DNA from: Ignavibacteria bacterium
Lineage (GTDB): Bacteria > Bacteroidota > Ignavibacteria > Tepidaquicellales > Tepidaquicellaceae
Reading direction: 5' to 3'
Assembly: GCA_016783945.1 (NCBI GenBank)
Contig: JADHVP010000009.1
Coordinates: 1 to 48,917, forward strand
Length of the DNA stretch: 48,917 nt
Both the position numbers and the translations under genes were made by a program. Shown in pieces: positions 26,598-35,709 of this stretch. Position 1 is the first letter of the stretch, and every line of letters begins with the position of its first letter. The notes beneath the pieces were generated by a model. It was not told where the DNA came from. It made no database searches and saw only the letters and a program-made list of their open reading frames with translations.

Positions 26598-29231
26598 TTG
26601 AAAAAAGTTATAAAAAGATCTTTTTGGACTTACCTTGTGCTAATTCTTATTTTCACAGAAAGCCTCTATTCCCAAATAACAATTCAGTTGCAGCAGCCTC
26701 CCCCATTCCAATTTAAGGTTGAACATCTTTGGAGAGCAAATATTAATAATCCAGGGCAAGCAGTGAATGTATATTTATTCGGAACTATCGAGAGAGGTTC
26801 ACGAAGATTATTAGATGCTACGACTTCGGTATTTCTTCTTCCGACAGGCTTAACAAGAGTAAATGCTAAAGAAATAAGCCCAATAGATGTTGAGAAATAT
26901 TCCAATGAAGTCGAAGAGACTCTTAATAAAACAGGGACACTACAAAGCGGGACGTATAATATATGTCTTTACGTAATGGATGCCAATACGAAACAAGCGT
27001 TAGGTTCTTTTTGCAATGATTATGAAATACTAAACCTGACTCAATCCGAACTGGTATCACCGTTGGATAAAGAAGTTGTAAGAGACATACAACCAATGTT
27101 TAACTGGCTTCCGCCCGTTCCATTACCTCACGGAAGTAATATTACTTATGAATTAACTGTTGTGGAAATTCTCGAAAGACAGACGGCATATTATGCAATG
27201 CTGTCAAATCCCTCACGGTTCAATCAAAGCAGCATTATAACTCCTCTGTACCAGTACCCTCTTGCTTCAAGGCAGTTCATTCCCGGAAACAGATATGCAT
27301 GGAACGTAAAAACATTTGTTGATGGCATACTGGTTTCGGAAAGTGAGACATGGGAATTTACTTACGATGTTGTAACTCAAAACATTGAACAAACTAACGA
27401 TAATATCAAAAAAGAATTAGAAGGTGAGGTCGGTGTTAGTAATTACGATCATTCGGAAAAGTTTTACAATATAAATCCTCCTCTTTATGAAAGCCAATAC
27501 TTTGCATCACGCGACTTTGAAAATGAATTCATAAAAGAGAAAAGGTCACTTTTGAGAAAGCAATCTGAACATAGTTTCTCTCAAAACTTTAATAACATAT
27601 TAAGTCTATCAAATCAAACCGATGAAAAAGAGTCTAACTTTAATTTCAGAGGTTCATACAGTATAATAGGTCAGCATTCAAGCCGTCAGTCAACAGGTTC
27701 TGACATTCCGAGGAATTTTGGGAACCTCAGATTCAACCCAACATTAATAGCATACGGAATTCCTTTTACGTTTAATCTATATCTGGATACTAAACAAGAA
27801 AACCTTAAGCAAAACATTAACAGCTATGCTCTTCTTTTTGATCCAATGATTTTAAAGGATATGGCCGAACAAAGGAGCAAAGATAGAAAACCTGTAAAAG
27901 GTTATTTAAAAGCTCTTTCATATTTTGAGACGCTTGGGTTAGGCGAAACGTATCCAGACTATTCAAAATATACACTAAACGGTACAAAAGTAACGGGTGC
28001 TAACCTGGAGTTTAATCCCGGACTTTTCTACTTTGCTGCTTCCGGACTGATGAATCTTGACGCTATACCCGGTACAAACTTTTCGAGAAAACTCCTTGCG
28101 GGAAAAATCGGCATTGGTGGGAAAGATAACAGCCACTTTCACTTCACAGTTTTAAAAGCCTGGGATAATGAAAATTCCCTCTCCTCTTCCAATATCACAA
28201 ATGATATTACTCCACAAGAAAATGTGCTGGTTGGGTTTGAGGGTAAATTGAATCTGTTGAACGATAAACTGACTTTTGAAGGAGAAGCTGTTGGGTCGAT
28301 GCATACACGCGATATAACAAGCCCAGATATGGAGTCGGAAGACTTCCCGAGTTTTTTAAAGAACATTCTTGATCCAAAAATCAGCAGCTCTTTCGATTTT
28401 ATGTTTACGTTGAAATCATCTTATGAAATAGAGGAATCTCAAACAAAATTGTCGGGTGAGTATACTATGGTTGGTCCGGGATTTAATTCATTAGGAGCTC
28501 CGAATGTCAGGAAAGATAACAAGGGCTTCAAGTTCAAGATAGAGCAGGGTTTCCTCGAAAAACTTATACAGTTTTCTGTCTTTATGCAGAGAGATGAAAA
28601 CAACGTTGCACCTATGAATCCATTAACGTCAACTTATGCTAAATACGGAGTTAACCTGAAACTCAACTTTAAAGACCTGCCGTATATCATATTGGATTTC
28701 AGACCAAATTCGGTTTATAACGATGCAGATGCAGACTCTTTAAAAATTGACAACAGCACTTCGATATTTTCTGTGATAACCGGGTTTAATGATTATAATG
28801 AAGATTATGTGAATTCAGCGAACTTATATGTTTCCACGCAGAACAGCAGTTCTTTTTCCGGTGCAGGCGATTACAGTATTATCAATTTTGTTTTGAGTGA
28901 TAACTTGAGTTTCATAATGTTTCCATTGTCTTTAACGGGTAGTATTGGTTACACGATAAACAGTTCGGATAGTAATTCAAATATTGTCTCTCTCGATTTT
29001 GCAAATTCTTACACATTTTTTAATATCTGGAATAACAGGCTGGGGATTAATTATACAATAGAAGAAGAAAGAAACAATAAAATAAGATTATACTTTACAT
29101 CTTCTATCCCATTATGGAATTTCGCAACTCTAAACTTTAACGCAGAAAAAAGCTTTTACAGGGAAGACATTTTCCGTTATGGAGAGTATGATGATTTTCT
29201 GGTAAGAGCAATAATCTCGAAGAGCTGGTAA
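26598..29231 (+). CDS. TANFOR-like domain fused to a predicted outer-membrane beta-barrel
   Basis: 877 residues. The frame opens after a TAA at 26568 and has no ATG before the signal peptide, so the TTG at 26598-26600 is the likely start (MKKVIKRSFWTYLVLILIF then TESLYSQ). Residues about 25-260 repeat the TANFOR plus FnIII-like layout of the two upstream genes (ITIQLQQPPPFQFKVEHLW, MFNWLPPVPLP, YELTVVEILERQTAYYAM, RYAWNVKTF). The remaining about 550 residues are alternating polar/hydrophobic strands typical of an outer-membrane barrel (FNFRGSYSIIGQ, FYFAASGLMNLD, LNLKFKDLPYIILDF-like strands) and end in an aromatic residue (AIISKSW). The combination suggests an outer-membrane anchor or pore that presents the same N-terminal fold as its two soluble paralogues. 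Confidence 0.75.
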   Translation: MKKVIKRSFWTYLVLILIFTESLYSQITIQLQQPPPFQFKVEHLWRANINNPGQAVNVYLFGTIERGSRRLLDATTSVFLLPTGLTRVNAKEISPIDVEKYSNEVEETLNKTGTLQSGTYNICLYVMDANTKQALGSFCNDYEILNLTQSELVSPLDKEVVRDIQPMFNWLPPVPLPHGSNITYELTVVEILERQTAYYAMLSNPSRFNQSSIITPLYQYPLASRQFIPGNRYAWNVKTFVDGILVSESETWEFTYDVVTQNIEQTNDNIKKELEGEVGVSNYDHSEKFYNINPPLYESQYFASRDFENEFIKEKRSLLRKQSEHSFSQNFNNILSLSNQTDEKESNFNFRGSYSIIGQHSSRQSTGSDIPRNFGNLRFNPTLIAYGIPFTFNLYLDTKQENLKQNINSYALLFDPMILKDMAEQRSKDRKPVKGYLKALSYFETLGLGETYPDYSKYTLNGTKVTGANLEFNPGLFYFAASGLMNLDAIPGTNFSRKLLAGKIGIGGKDNSHFHFTVLKAWDNENSLSSSNITNDITPQENVLVGFEGKLNLLNDKLTFEGEAVGSMHTRDITSPDMESEDFPSFLKNILDPKISSSFDFMFTLKSSYEIEESQTKLSGEYTMVGPGFNSLGAPNVRKDNKGFKFKIEQGFLEKLIQFSVFMQRDENNVAPMNPLTSTYAKYGVNLKLNFKDLPYIILDFRPNSVYNDADADSLKIDNSTSIFSVITGFNDYNEDYVNSANLYVSTQNSSSFSGAGDYSIINFVLSDNLSFIMFPLSLTGSIGYTINSSDSNSNIVSLDFANSYTFFNIWNNRLGINYTIEEERNNKIRLYFTSSIPLWNFATLNFNAEKSFYREDIFRYGEYDDFLVRAIISKSW

Positions 29232-29288
29232 GATAGAAATTTCTTTGTATATACTTCCTTCATCACATAAATATTATTCTCTGCTAAC

Positions 29289-29382
29289 CGAATACATAAG
29301 AATATCAATAGAATCATTACAACTGTCTTATTTAAACTATGTTGCTATTTTCTCTTTTTTTATATAATTTTTTATGTATTCG
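29289..29382. repeat. Widely spaced perfect 11-bp inverted repeat
   Basis: CGAATACATAA (29289-29299) and its exact reverse complement TTATGTATTCG (29372-29382) bracket 72 bases, including a T-rich stretch. It lies in the 235-bp gap between the barrel fusion gene and the YCF48-like gene. It could be a long-stem transcript structure or the ends of a tiny mobile element; no direct flanking duplication is seen. Confidence 0.4.
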
Positions 29383-29466
29383 AAAAAGGCATACTGAAGC
29401 GTTACTTTAGCTAAACTCCTGCGCCTTAAATTAATTATTTCCTTTTTAAATCAAAGTTAGGGTATT

Positions 29467-30690
29467 ATGAAAAAATCTCTACTCTTTGCTTTACTAATCT
29501 CAGTATTCACACTTACAAATGTTCACTCCCAATCCGGATGGTTTCCTCAATACTCCCCGACTACTGCAGATTTAAATGACATCGTTATGCTTGATGACAA
29601 CACAGGCTGGATTGCTGGTGAGAATGGAACAATCTTAAAAACAACAAGCGGAGGAACTAACTGGGAGCAAAAAATCAGTGGAACAACTTACGGTTTAAAC
29701 TCCTTTGGTCGCATTATAAACAATACGGTTTGGGTTGCAGGGGATAACGGAATGCTCTTAAAATCGACTGATGGCGGAAACTACTGGCTTCCTAAAAACA
29801 GCGGTACGAATGTTAATATAAACGAGATACATTTCGAGAATATTAACACAGGCTGGATTGCAGGCGATGAAGGTATGATTAAGAAGACAACCAACGGTGG
29901 AAATAACTGGATTACACAAAATAGTGAAATATACATTCTCAATTCTATTCATTTTGTTGATGACAACACAGGCTGGGCTGTGGGTGAAGACGGTACAGTT
30001 TTAAAAACTACAGACTCAGGATACAACTGGTTCTTTCAGATTGTGGGATTCTACGTAGCTCTTCACAAAATCAGAGCTAACAATCCCTTCAACGGATTGA
30101 TAGCGGGTAATGACGGTAAAATCTTTAAGACCACAAACGGAGGAACAAATTGGAATCCGAAACCAAGCGGAACATTAAACAATCTTAGAGCTTTAGTATT
30201 GGTTAATCTTTATCTGCATTGGATTATGGGTATGAATGGAATAATTCTACATTCAACAGACGGAGGTGAAAGCTGGAACTCACAAAACAGCGGAACAACG
30301 AAAGACCTAAACTCAGGATTTTTTGCGAATCCGCTTTGCGGATGGGCTGTAGGAAAAGAGGGTACCATTCTTAAAACAACTAACGGAGGTGTATCATTTA
30401 TTCATTCATACAACACTGAAATACCATCAGAATTTTCTCTGCACCAGAACTACCCGAACCCATTCAATCCGACTACAACGATAAGATTTGATATACCAAA
30501 AACAGCAAATGTTAAATTAACTGTCTTCGATATTCTCGGGAAAGAAATCATTACACATGTAAACGAAAAACTCAGTGCAGGAAGTTATGAGGTGAGTTGG
30601 AATGCATCTGAATATCCGAGCGGGGTGTATTTTTACAAATTGATTACGGACGAATTTGTAGATGTCAAGACGATGGTGCTTATAAAATAA
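29467..30690 (+). CDS. Secreted YCF48-like beta-propeller with T9SS sorting domain
   Basis: 407 residues. After a signal peptide (MKKSLLFALLISVFTLTNVHS) come about seven blades of the YCF48/BNR type, each with NTGWIAGENGTILKTTSGG-like sequence followed by NW. The final 80 residues are a T9SS type A domain (LHQNYPNPFNPTTTIRF, FDILGKEIITHVNEKL, YPSGVYFYKLI). In plants and cyanobacteria YCF48 assists photosystem II assembly; in secreted Bacteroidota proteins the fold is simply a propeller, and no photosynthesis is implied. Expected to be exported to the surface or medium. No catalytic motif. Confidence 0.88.
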   Translation: MKKSLLFALLISVFTLTNVHSQSGWFPQYSPTTADLNDIVMLDDNTGWIAGENGTILKTTSGGTNWEQKISGTTYGLNSFGRIINNTVWVAGDNGMLLKSTDGGNYWLPKNSGTNVNINEIHFENINTGWIAGDEGMIKKTTNGGNNWITQNSEIYILNSIHFVDDNTGWAVGEDGTVLKTTDSGYNWFFQIVGFYVALHKIRANNPFNGLIAGNDGKIFKTTNGGTNWNPKPSGTLNNLRALVLVNLYLHWIMGMNGIILHSTDGGESWNSQNSGTTKDLNSGFFANPLCGWAVGKEGTILKTTNGGVSFIHSYNTEIPSEFSLHQNYPNPFNPTTTIRFDIPKTANVKLTVFDILGKEIITHVNEKLSAGSYEVSWNASEYPSGVYFYKLITDEFVDVKTMVLIK

Positions 30691-30768
30691 CTAAGTAATC
30701 TCTTTTTAATAAATTTTTATAAATAAATCTTTTATTTTTTTTATAAACTTTATATGAAAGGAAATATA

Positions 30769-32982
30769 ATGTCTATCATTAAATTTATAAAATTTGTTGT
30801 TTTCACTTTTATTTTTATATTCTCCGCAGAAATGTTACATGCTCAATGGATAGAATTTTGTAAAGATGATATTTGTATTAGCAGTACAAATGCAGGTTGT
30901 AAATTTCAAGTGGTTCAAGCTGTGTGGGTCGATGATATTGATGATAATGATCTCTTATTAATAGGAGGATCACCGTTACTGTGCGAATGTGATGATGATT
31001 TAAAGATGATAAAGGGTAAACCCTCTTTAATATTTGGTACACGGCAATTTTCAGGCGACGTTCGAGATCCAATAAGATTGCAAATACGCAACTATTATAT
31101 TGTAGCTAAAGACATAAGAGTAAAATTCACTATAGTAGAAGAGGGAAACCGACAAATAGCACTTTCAGGAATCTATACTTTACCAGCTGCTGTTCCAAGT
31201 CAGCCATGTAATTATTATTCGCTTACCACAGTTGATATAACTGCACCTTTACCTACAGGAGGTCCAGGAGATTATTTTGCATTCCAGGGAAGTGGGGAAC
31301 GAAATATAAGAATGGAAATAGTAGATGCTGCTGGTAATCCATTAGCTGAACCAAATTCCAATAACCATTCTGAGCTGTTAAAATGTCAAGTAATTAATAG
31401 TATGAATATTTATGTTGATGTGCAGCCGTCCCTTTTTTGGGATCAAGTATATGCTGATAATCAATTTTTTGCATCTGAACCATGGTTTTTAGGAATCAGG
31501 GATAATATTAATTATATGTATGAAATATTTCCTGTTCCATTTCATAACGTTAATGACAAAGTTTCTTGCATAGATTATCGAGACTTCATAGGAGGTAAAG
31601 GTATTGATATACCTTCACTTCAAGATTGGATGGCTTTTAGTCCAAATGAACGAGAAAATAAGTGGCGAGATTTTTTTGGTAGATGGGGTAGAATGACTAA
31701 GTGGAAATGGAATTTTTATAAAAGATTTATGATGGTTGATAACCATACCACTAATGGTTTTTTAGCAAGAGATAATTACCTTGGTTTAACCTTGCCTGGC
31801 ATAACTAGACATGTTGCAATCATTGATTGGGGTCCAGGGAATCACGAGATGGTATACGCACATGAAGTGGGACATACATTTGCATTAAATCACTTAAGAA
31901 CAGACGCTCATGGTTATCGAGTCTTAACAAGACAATACCGTAATAATAATATACACTTTATGCATGATACATTTCACGTAGCTCAAAATTATTGGATGCG
32001 AAAAAGTGTTTATAAAATTCTTGCAAATAATTTTTACAGTGGTGATAATCTTAGAATTAATCCAATTGCAGTTAATGTATCATTTAGAGTAACAAGAATT
32101 AATAATAACGTGACATTACTTCCCTTTTATAAATTTACTTCAGGAAACATATATTTTGATACAGTAAGTACAGGAAGATATCAAATAATATTAAAAAATG
32201 AGAATAACCAGACTTTAAAACAATACTATGTTAATATGGGTTTTGAGTTAATTCCGTCATATGGTGACGGGTATGAAGGAGACTCTATTATTCAAGTTGA
32301 TACTGCAATAGCTTCCTTTAATATTCCAGACACAACTGGTGTAAAAACAATAGAAGTGCGGGACAGTTTGTCAAATCTTCTTGCGAGTAGGTCTATTTCA
32401 AATAATCCCCCAACAATTGATGTTACACATCCAAATCCCGGACAGACATTTGGCAATGATTCGATTTTTATCGGATGGAACTCAAGCGATCCCGATGGAG
32501 ATACTCTTTATCATTTTTTATTTTGGAGTAATGATGGGGGTTTATATTACGATCCTGTTGATTTCGACATTCAGGGAAATCATTATAATTGGCGTTCAAT
32601 ATTTGCACCTGGTTCAAATAACAAAGTTAAAGTATATGTAACTGACGGTTATCATACATCAGTTGATTCTAGCAGTACTTTTATTATTGGAATCAATCAA
32701 ATCAGTCAAAATGTTCCTAATGGTTACAAGCTGTTTCAAAATTATCCCAATCCCTTCAATCCGACTACAAAAATAAGATTTGAATTACCAAAATTATCTT
32801 ACACGAAAATAATTGTATATGACATTCTTGGACGGGAAATGGAAGATCTTGTAAACCTAAAGCTAAAACCTGGAACTTATGAAGTAGAATGGGATGGTAC
32901 ATACTATCCAAGCGGAGTATATTTTTACAAACTAGTTGTGGATGAATTTGTAGATGTAAAGAAGATGATATTAGTGAAATAA
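30769..32982 (+). CDS. Secreted metzincin-like metalloprotease with T9SS sorting domain
   Basis: About 737 residues. I chose the ATG at 30769 because GAAAGGAAA lies just before it; an in-frame ATG at 30754 would include that ribosome binding site. Signal peptide MSIIKFIKFVVFTFIFIFSA. The zinc motif HEVGHTFALNH (His365, Glu366, His369, His375) fits the metzincin HExxHxxGxxH pattern with Ala for Gly, and Met398 in HFMHD could be the Met-turn. A beta-sandwich region (PNPGQTFGNDSIFIGWNSSD) and a T9SS type A domain (FQNYPNPFNPTTKIRFEL, YPSGVYFYKLV) follow. Expected to be a secreted endopeptidase, substrate unknown. A terminator follows the stop. Confidence 0.85.
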   Translation: MSIIKFIKFVVFTFIFIFSAEMLHAQWIEFCKDDICISSTNAGCKFQVVQAVWVDDIDDNDLLLIGGSPLLCECDDDLKMIKGKPSLIFGTRQFSGDVRDPIRLQIRNYYIVAKDIRVKFTIVEEGNRQIALSGIYTLPAAVPSQPCNYYSLTTVDITAPLPTGGPGDYFAFQGSGERNIRMEIVDAAGNPLAEPNSNNHSELLKCQVINSMNIYVDVQPSLFWDQVYADNQFFASEPWFLGIRDNINYMYEIFPVPFHNVNDKVSCIDYRDFIGGKGIDIPSLQDWMAFSPNERENKWRDFFGRWGRMTKWKWNFYKRFMMVDNHTTNGFLARDNYLGLTLPGITRHVAIIDWGPGNHEMVYAHEVGHTFALNHLRTDAHGYRVLTRQYRNNNIHFMHDTFHVAQNYWMRKSVYKILANNFYSGDNLRINPIAVNVSFRVTRINNNVTLLPFYKFTSGNIYFDTVSTGRYQIILKNENNQTLKQYYVNMGFELIPSYGDGYEGDSIIQVDTAIASFNIPDTTGVKTIEVRDSLSNLLASRSISNNPPTIDVTHPNPGQTFGNDSIFIGWNSSDPDGDTLYHFLFWSNDGGLYYDPVDFDIQGNHYNWRSIFAPGSNNKVKVYVTDGYHTSVDSSSTFIIGINQISQNVPNGYKLFQNYPNPFNPTTKIRFELPKLSYTKIIVYDILGREMEDLVNLKLKPGTYEVEWDGTYYPSGVYFYKLVVDEFVDVKKMILVK

Positions 32983-33004
32983 ATAAAACATAGAATCCCC
33001 TATA

Positions 33005-33056
33005 CCCTTCTTCCGATAGATAGAAGTAGGCATTACTAAGAAGGGGTTGTTTTTTA
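33005..33056 (+). terminator. Rho-independent terminator of the metalloprotease gene
   Basis: CCCTTCTT (33005-33012) pairs with AAGAAGGG (33038-33045), with a smaller CTTC/GAAG pairing inside the loop, and is followed by GTTGTTTTTT. It begins 22 bp after the stop at 32982. Confidence 0.75.
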
Positions 33057-33104
33057 AATAACTGTTTAAAAATATTTCTTACAAATCAAATCGGAGAAAA
33101 GAAA

Positions 33105-35609
33105 ATGAAAACATTTACATTGGTATTCTCGATGCTGTTTATACTTTCTGCTATTCTATTAGATACAGCTAATGCACAGGTGAGTTCTGAAAATTTATTC
33201 AAAGCTCCATTTATTTCTACTGGAAACTCACAGCAAAGTCCACAGAGTATAATGCAAAACTCTGAGAAAGAAATTATTTTCATTGAAAATCTCGGACAGA
33301 TAAGAGATTCAAAAGGGAATAAAATACCGGACGTATTATTTCTTACTCGTTCACAAAGTGTGGATATGTACATCACAAAGTCTGGTTTAACTTATGTGTT
33401 TAGAAAGACCGAAGGCGATTCCAAAGCTGATAACCTTAAATCAAGTTATTACCGCTTGGATATGGAGTTTGTTGGAATGAATAAGAATATAAAAATAAAG
33501 AAGGAGTATGCTGTTAATCAGAAGTTCAACTATTTCACTCCCAAATACCCAAACGGTATATCACCACGCGGTTACAAGAAGATAACTATTGAAAATGTTT
33601 ATGACGGTATTGACCTTGTGTATTATGAGAAAGAAGGAAAAATGAAGTATGATTTCATAGTGAAAGCAGGAGCAGATGTTAATAAAATAAAAATGAAATA
33701 CGAAGGGGCAAGTAAGGTTTACTTAGATAAAGATGGCAGTGTTGTGGTAACAACTACAATGGGTGAGATTCGAGAGGAAAAACCATTCACCTATTCGATA
33801 AAAACAGGAAAAGAGAAAGTATGTAGATATGAAGTATACGGTAATTCAGTACAATTTGATATTACAAAACATAATAATAACGAAGATGTTATTATAGATC
33901 CATATAGAATATGGGCTACTTATTATGGTGGAAATAGTGATGACTATGGATACAGCATCTGCACAGATAATTCAGGTAATATCTATATCACAGGTAATAC
34001 TAAAAGTTATAATTTCCCAACGCAAACAATGACTGGAGCATATACTCAAACTTATGGAGGGGGAAGTAATGGAGATGCGTATATATTGAAGTTCAATAGC
34101 AATGGAGTGAGATTGTGGGCTACTTTCTATGGTGGAAGTAGTCATGATTGGGGAACTGGTATCTGTACAGATAATTCCGGTAATCTTTACGTTGCAGGAT
34201 ATACTTTTAGTACCAATTTTCCCACACAATCTTTATCGGGAGCTTATAACCAAACGTATGGTGGTACTGGAGATGCATTTATATTGAAATTTAATAACGG
34301 TGGAGTAAGGTTGTGGGCAACCTATTATGGTGGGTCTGGTTACGAATGGGAGCCTAAAATCTGTACAGATAACTTGAATAATTTATATGTTTTAGGAACA
34401 ACAGGGAGTGGTAATTTACCTGTTCAAACTTTAAGTGGAGCATATAATCAGGCTACATATGGCGGTGGAACTAATGATGCATTCGTATTAAGATTCAACA
34501 GCAGTGGAGTAAGATTATGGGCGACATACTATGGTGGAAGTGGTGATGACAGGAGTGGATATATTTGTGCAGATGATTCTAATAATATATATTGTACAGG
34601 AATTACATGGGGCTTGTGGAATTGGTTTCCAACGCAAATACTGGCTGGAGCATATAATCAAGATTCTGGTGGGATTGGTGGAGATGCGTATATATTAAAA
34701 TTCAACAGTAGTGGAGTGCGACTATGGGCGACTTGCTATGGTGGCAGTGGAGAGGATTTTGGATATGGTATTTGTAAAGATAATTCAGGAAATCTTTACG
34801 TAACAGGAAAAGCACAGCTTAATTTTCCAACACAAACATTAGCGGGGGCGTATAATCAGACTACGTGTGCTGGTGGTGATGATGCATTTATATTAAAGTT
34901 CAATAGCAATTGTGCGAGAGTATGGGCTACATACTATGGAGGGACCGGTACTGATAATGGAAAAAGTATCTGCACAAGTAATTCAGGCAATCTTTATCTC
35001 ACGGGACAAGCATACGATGGTTTTCCAACACAAACATTAGCGGGAGCGTATAATCAGACTACTTATGGTGGTGCTGGTTCTGATGCCTTTATATTGTTAT
35101 TTGACAACAACTGTGTAAGATTATGGGCTTCTTACTATGGTGGAAGTTCAGGCGAAGGTGGTGAAAGTATCTGTACAGATAATTCAGATAATCTTTATGT
35201 TTTAGGAAGCACAGGAAGCCCGAATTTCCCTGTACTTATTCAACCAGGAGCTTATAACCAAACTAGTGGAGGAAGTGGTGAAGCTTTTATACTTAAGTTC
35301 AGTCCGACACCTTCAGGAGTAAAGAAAATAACTAATGAAGTACCTGTAAAATATTCTTTGCATCAGAACTATCCAAACCCGTTCAATCCAACAACGAATA
35401 TGAGGTTTGACTTACATAAATTATCGCATGCTAAATTAATTGTCTTCGACATGCTCGGAAAAGAGGTAGCGGTTTTAGTAGATGAGAAGCTGAGTGCTGG
35501 GATTTATGAGGTTGATTGGGATGGATCAGATTATCCAAGCGGTGTGTACTTCTATAAATTGATTACGGATGAATTTGTTGATGTGAAGAAGATGGTTCTT
35601 GTCAAATAA
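33105..35609 (+). CDS. Secreted SBBP-repeat propeller protein with T9SS sorting domain
   Basis: 834 residues. Signal peptide ending near NAQ. Residues about 60-270 are the beta domain usually found before SBBP repeats (ENLGQIRDSKGNKIPDVLF, YRLDMEFVGMN, ITIENVYDGIDLVYY, YDFIVKAGADVNKIKMKY). Then seven SBBP units follow, each with RLWATYYGGSxxD, ICTDNSGNLYVTG, FPTQTLAGAYNQT and DAFILKFNSNG, giving a likely propeller. The C-terminus is a T9SS type A domain (LHQNYPNPFNPTTNMRF, MLGKEVAVLVDEKL, YPSGVYFYKLI). It has a good ribosome binding site (GGAGAAAAG) and a strong terminator. Surface or extracellular; function of this architecture is not established. Confidence 0.9.
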   Translation: MKTFTLVFSMLFILSAILLDTANAQVSSENLFKAPFISTGNSQQSPQSIMQNSEKEIIFIENLGQIRDSKGNKIPDVLFLTRSQSVDMYITKSGLTYVFRKTEGDSKADNLKSSYYRLDMEFVGMNKNIKIKKEYAVNQKFNYFTPKYPNGISPRGYKKITIENVYDGIDLVYYEKEGKMKYDFIVKAGADVNKIKMKYEGASKVYLDKDGSVVVTTTMGEIREEKPFTYSIKTGKEKVCRYEVYGNSVQFDITKHNNNEDVIIDPYRIWATYYGGNSDDYGYSICTDNSGNIYITGNTKSYNFPTQTMTGAYTQTYGGGSNGDAYILKFNSNGVRLWATFYGGSSHDWGTGICTDNSGNLYVAGYTFSTNFPTQSLSGAYNQTYGGTGDAFILKFNNGGVRLWATYYGGSGYEWEPKICTDNLNNLYVLGTTGSGNLPVQTLSGAYNQATYGGGTNDAFVLRFNSSGVRLWATYYGGSGDDRSGYICADDSNNIYCTGITWGLWNWFPTQILAGAYNQDSGGIGGDAYILKFNSSGVRLWATCYGGSGEDFGYGICKDNSGNLYVTGKAQLNFPTQTLAGAYNQTTCAGGDDAFILKFNSNCARVWATYYGGTGTDNGKSICTSNSGNLYLTGQAYDGFPTQTLAGAYNQTTYGGAGSDAFILLFDNNCVRLWASYYGGSSGEGGESICTDNSDNLYVLGSTGSPNFPVLIQPGAYNQTSGGSGEAFILKFSPTPSGVKKITNEVPVKYSLHQNYPNPFNPTTNMRFDLHKLSHAKLIVFDMLGKEVAVLVDEKLSAGIYEVDWDGSDYPSGVYFYKLITDEFVDVKKMVLVK

Positions 35610-35625
35610 CGATATTTTAATTCAA

Positions 35626-35688
35626 GTGTCCGTCAGTTTAACTCCATTAAGATTCTAAGGATTGCTGACGGACACATTATTTTTTTTA
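35626..35688 (+). terminator. Strong rho-independent terminator
   Basis: GTGTCCGTCAG (35626-35636) and CTGACGGACAC (35665-35675) form a perfect 11-bp stem, followed by ATTATTTTTTTT. It begins 16 bp after the SBBP gene stop and lies between two convergent genes, so it may serve both. Confidence 0.92.
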
Positions 35689-35709
35689 TCTACACTTATT
35701 TCATATCAA

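Noticed and set aside
29467-30690. Photosystem II assembly factor
   Set aside because: The blades match YCF48-like repeats, but the protein has a signal peptide and T9SS tail and no photosynthesis gene is nearby; it is a secreted propeller.
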